A stretch of DNA of 6,082 bases, from NCBI GenBank assembly GCA_947490035.1, contig CANLGS010000284.1, positions 1-6,082 on the forward strand, in the 5' to 3' direction. This DNA is from Gemmataceae bacterium. GTDB taxonomy: Bacteria > Planctomycetota > Planctomycetia > Gemmatales > Gemmataceae. The notes under the pieces were generated by a model. The model worked only from the letters and a program-made list of their open reading frames with translations. It ran no database searches and was not told where the DNA came from. The translations under genes were made by a program, and so were the position numbers. This document shows positions 5,356 through 6,082 of this stretch, piece after piece (the stretch's first letter is position 1; every line of letters begins with the position of its first letter).

Positions 5356-5946
5356 TCACATGCTAATTCGCCGGTAGGTGTCGTCCACGACCCAGTGGAA
5401 CGCGGTCAGGTGGATCGACTCGACGATGCCCATGTCGTCGAGCGGGACGTGCAACCCGTGGTGCGCCAGCCCGCGGAGCTTGCCGCCGGTGAACCCGGTG
5501 CAGCCGAACGTGGTCAGCCCGCGGTTGTTCGCCCACTCGACCGCGCGAATGACGTTCGGGCTGTTCCCGCTGCCGCTGATCGCGACCAGCAAATCCCCCG
5601 GCGACGCGAGGTTCTTCAACTGCTCCACGAACACGCGGTCGAACCCCTCGTCGTTGCCCCACGCGAGGATGTACGGCGTGTTGTCGGTCAGACTCAGCAC
5701 CTTCAGCCGCTTCTTCGTGTCGTCGTCGAAGAACTCGCGCGCGATCGTGCCCTTGCCCATGTCCTCGCAGAAGTGCGACGCGTTCGAGCCGCTGCCGCCG
5801 TTGCCGATCACGAACACGAACCGCCCGGCGACGTACCGCTCGTGAACGAGGTCGGACAGCTTCTGAATCTCGGCCGGGTCGATGCGGCCGAGTTCGAGGG
5901 CCACGCGGTCGAGGAACTGTCGCGGGTTCAGCGTCGTGCCGATCAT
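5356..5946 (-). CDS. gmhA: SIS-domain sugar-phosphate isomerase, GmhA-like
   Basis: GmhA converts sedoheptulose 7-phosphate to D-glycero-D-manno-heptose 7-phosphate, the first step to the heptose of LPS core or S-layer glycans. The 196-residue product matches the family length (about 190-200). Phosphosugar-binding motifs are visible: [15 protein letters not shown] (44-59), [28 protein letters not shown] (83-110), the SIS core [17 protein letters not shown] (119-135) and the C-terminal [17 protein letters not shown] (173-189). In the last motif E176 and H179 match the E..H motif whose histidine is catalytic in E. coli GmhA. The position of the catalytic glutamate in E. coli (four residues after the His of the first motif) is Asp here (D62), with E61 next to it, so the exact substrate is uncertain. 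The start is ATG at 5946 with a weak GAGAA upstream. It is convergent with lptE and lies 13 bases downstream of the PIN-domain gene on the same strand. Another SIS isomerase specificity is possible. Confidence 0.75.
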   Translation of the reverse strand: MIGTTLNPRQFLDRVALELGRIDPAEIQKLSDLVHERYVAGRFVFVIGNGGSGSNASHFCEDMGKGTIAREFFDDDTKKRLKVLSLTDNTPYILAWGNDEGFDRVFVEQLKNLASPGDLLVAISGSGNSPNVIRAVEWANNRGLTTFGCTGFTGGKLRGLAHHGLHVPLDDMGIVESIHLTAFHWVVDDTYRRISM

Positions 5947-5959
5947 GATCGTTCTCGGG

Positions 5960-6082
5960 TCAGTAGGGTGAAATCGCGTTGAGTCCGGGCACGGCGGCGA
6001 ACCGCGCCGGGTCGAGCGTACACAGCGGTAACGAGTGTTCTATCGCCGTCGCCGCGATGATGGCATCGTCGGGTGTCAGACC
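5960..6082 (-). CDS. vapC: VapC-type PIN-domain toxin, C-terminal end (partial)
   Basis: Reading the minus strand inward from the window edge gives 40 codons before TGA at 5960-5962: [20 protein letters not shown], then [20 protein letters not shown]. This is the typical end of a VapC PIN domain: an acidic residue in '[10 protein letters not shown]', the hydrophobic strand 'LPLCTLD' with the fourth acidic metal ligand, and the closing 'F..VPGL..I.PY'. VapC toxins are Mg-dependent RNases held inactive by a VapB antitoxin, which would lie upstream outside this window. The N-terminal catalytic aspartate is not visible, so activity cannot be judged. The stop is 13 bases before the SIS gene start on the same strand, so read-through transcription is possible. 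Confidence 0.8.
   Translation of the reverse strand, partial: GLTPDDAIIAATAIEHSLPLCTLDPARFAAVPGLNAISPY

Noticed and set aside
5378..5982. Plus-strand open frames opposite the SIS gene
   Set aside because: They are antisense shadows; the minus strand has intact SIS motifs and a family-typical length.

Overview
The window is about two thirds G+C with dense coding, and it looks like a chromosomal segment from a Gemmata-like planctomycete. I infer this from the RecO and primase sequence style, the Gram-negative envelope genes in a high-GC background, and several palindromic repeats of the kind that litter planctomycete genomes. I cannot name a species.

Left part (1-2225): remains of an accessory replication module. 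A 624-residue protein combines a primase C-terminal-like domain, a DUF3987-type ATPase core, a winged helix and a small C-terminal domain. It probably starts by ATGA overlap with a gene lying outside the window. A strong hairpin follows it. Next comes a stub of about 50 codons resembling the N-terminus of a DnaG/CHC2-type primase, broken off before its catalytic region. This looks like the decayed edge of an integrated plasmid, phage or satellite element.

Middle part (2226-5238): after a short non-coding junction with a GGTCACCAG repeat and a small hairpin come three same-strand genes: recO (recombinational repair), a BamD-like TPR lipoprotein (outer-membrane protein assembly) and an LptE-like lipoprotein (LPS transport to the outer membrane). 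The recO/bamD gap is 28 bp. The bamD/lptE gap is 104 bp and is largely filled by a double palindrome. recO carries a perfect 29-bp inverted repeat inside its coding sequence, read in frame as about 21 extra residues.

Right part (5239-6082): a long imperfect palindrome fills the gap between lptE and a convergent minus-strand gene for a GmhA-like SIS-domain sugar-phosphate isomerase. Upstream of that, on the same strand, is the C-terminal end of a VapC-type PIN-domain toxin cut by the window edge.

The envelope genes form a theme: BamD and LptE build the outer membrane, and a GmhA-like enzyme could supply heptose for LPS. No complete new defence or mobile system is visible. The most unusual signal is the set of three unrelated palindromic elements within 2.6 kb, one of them translated inside recO.
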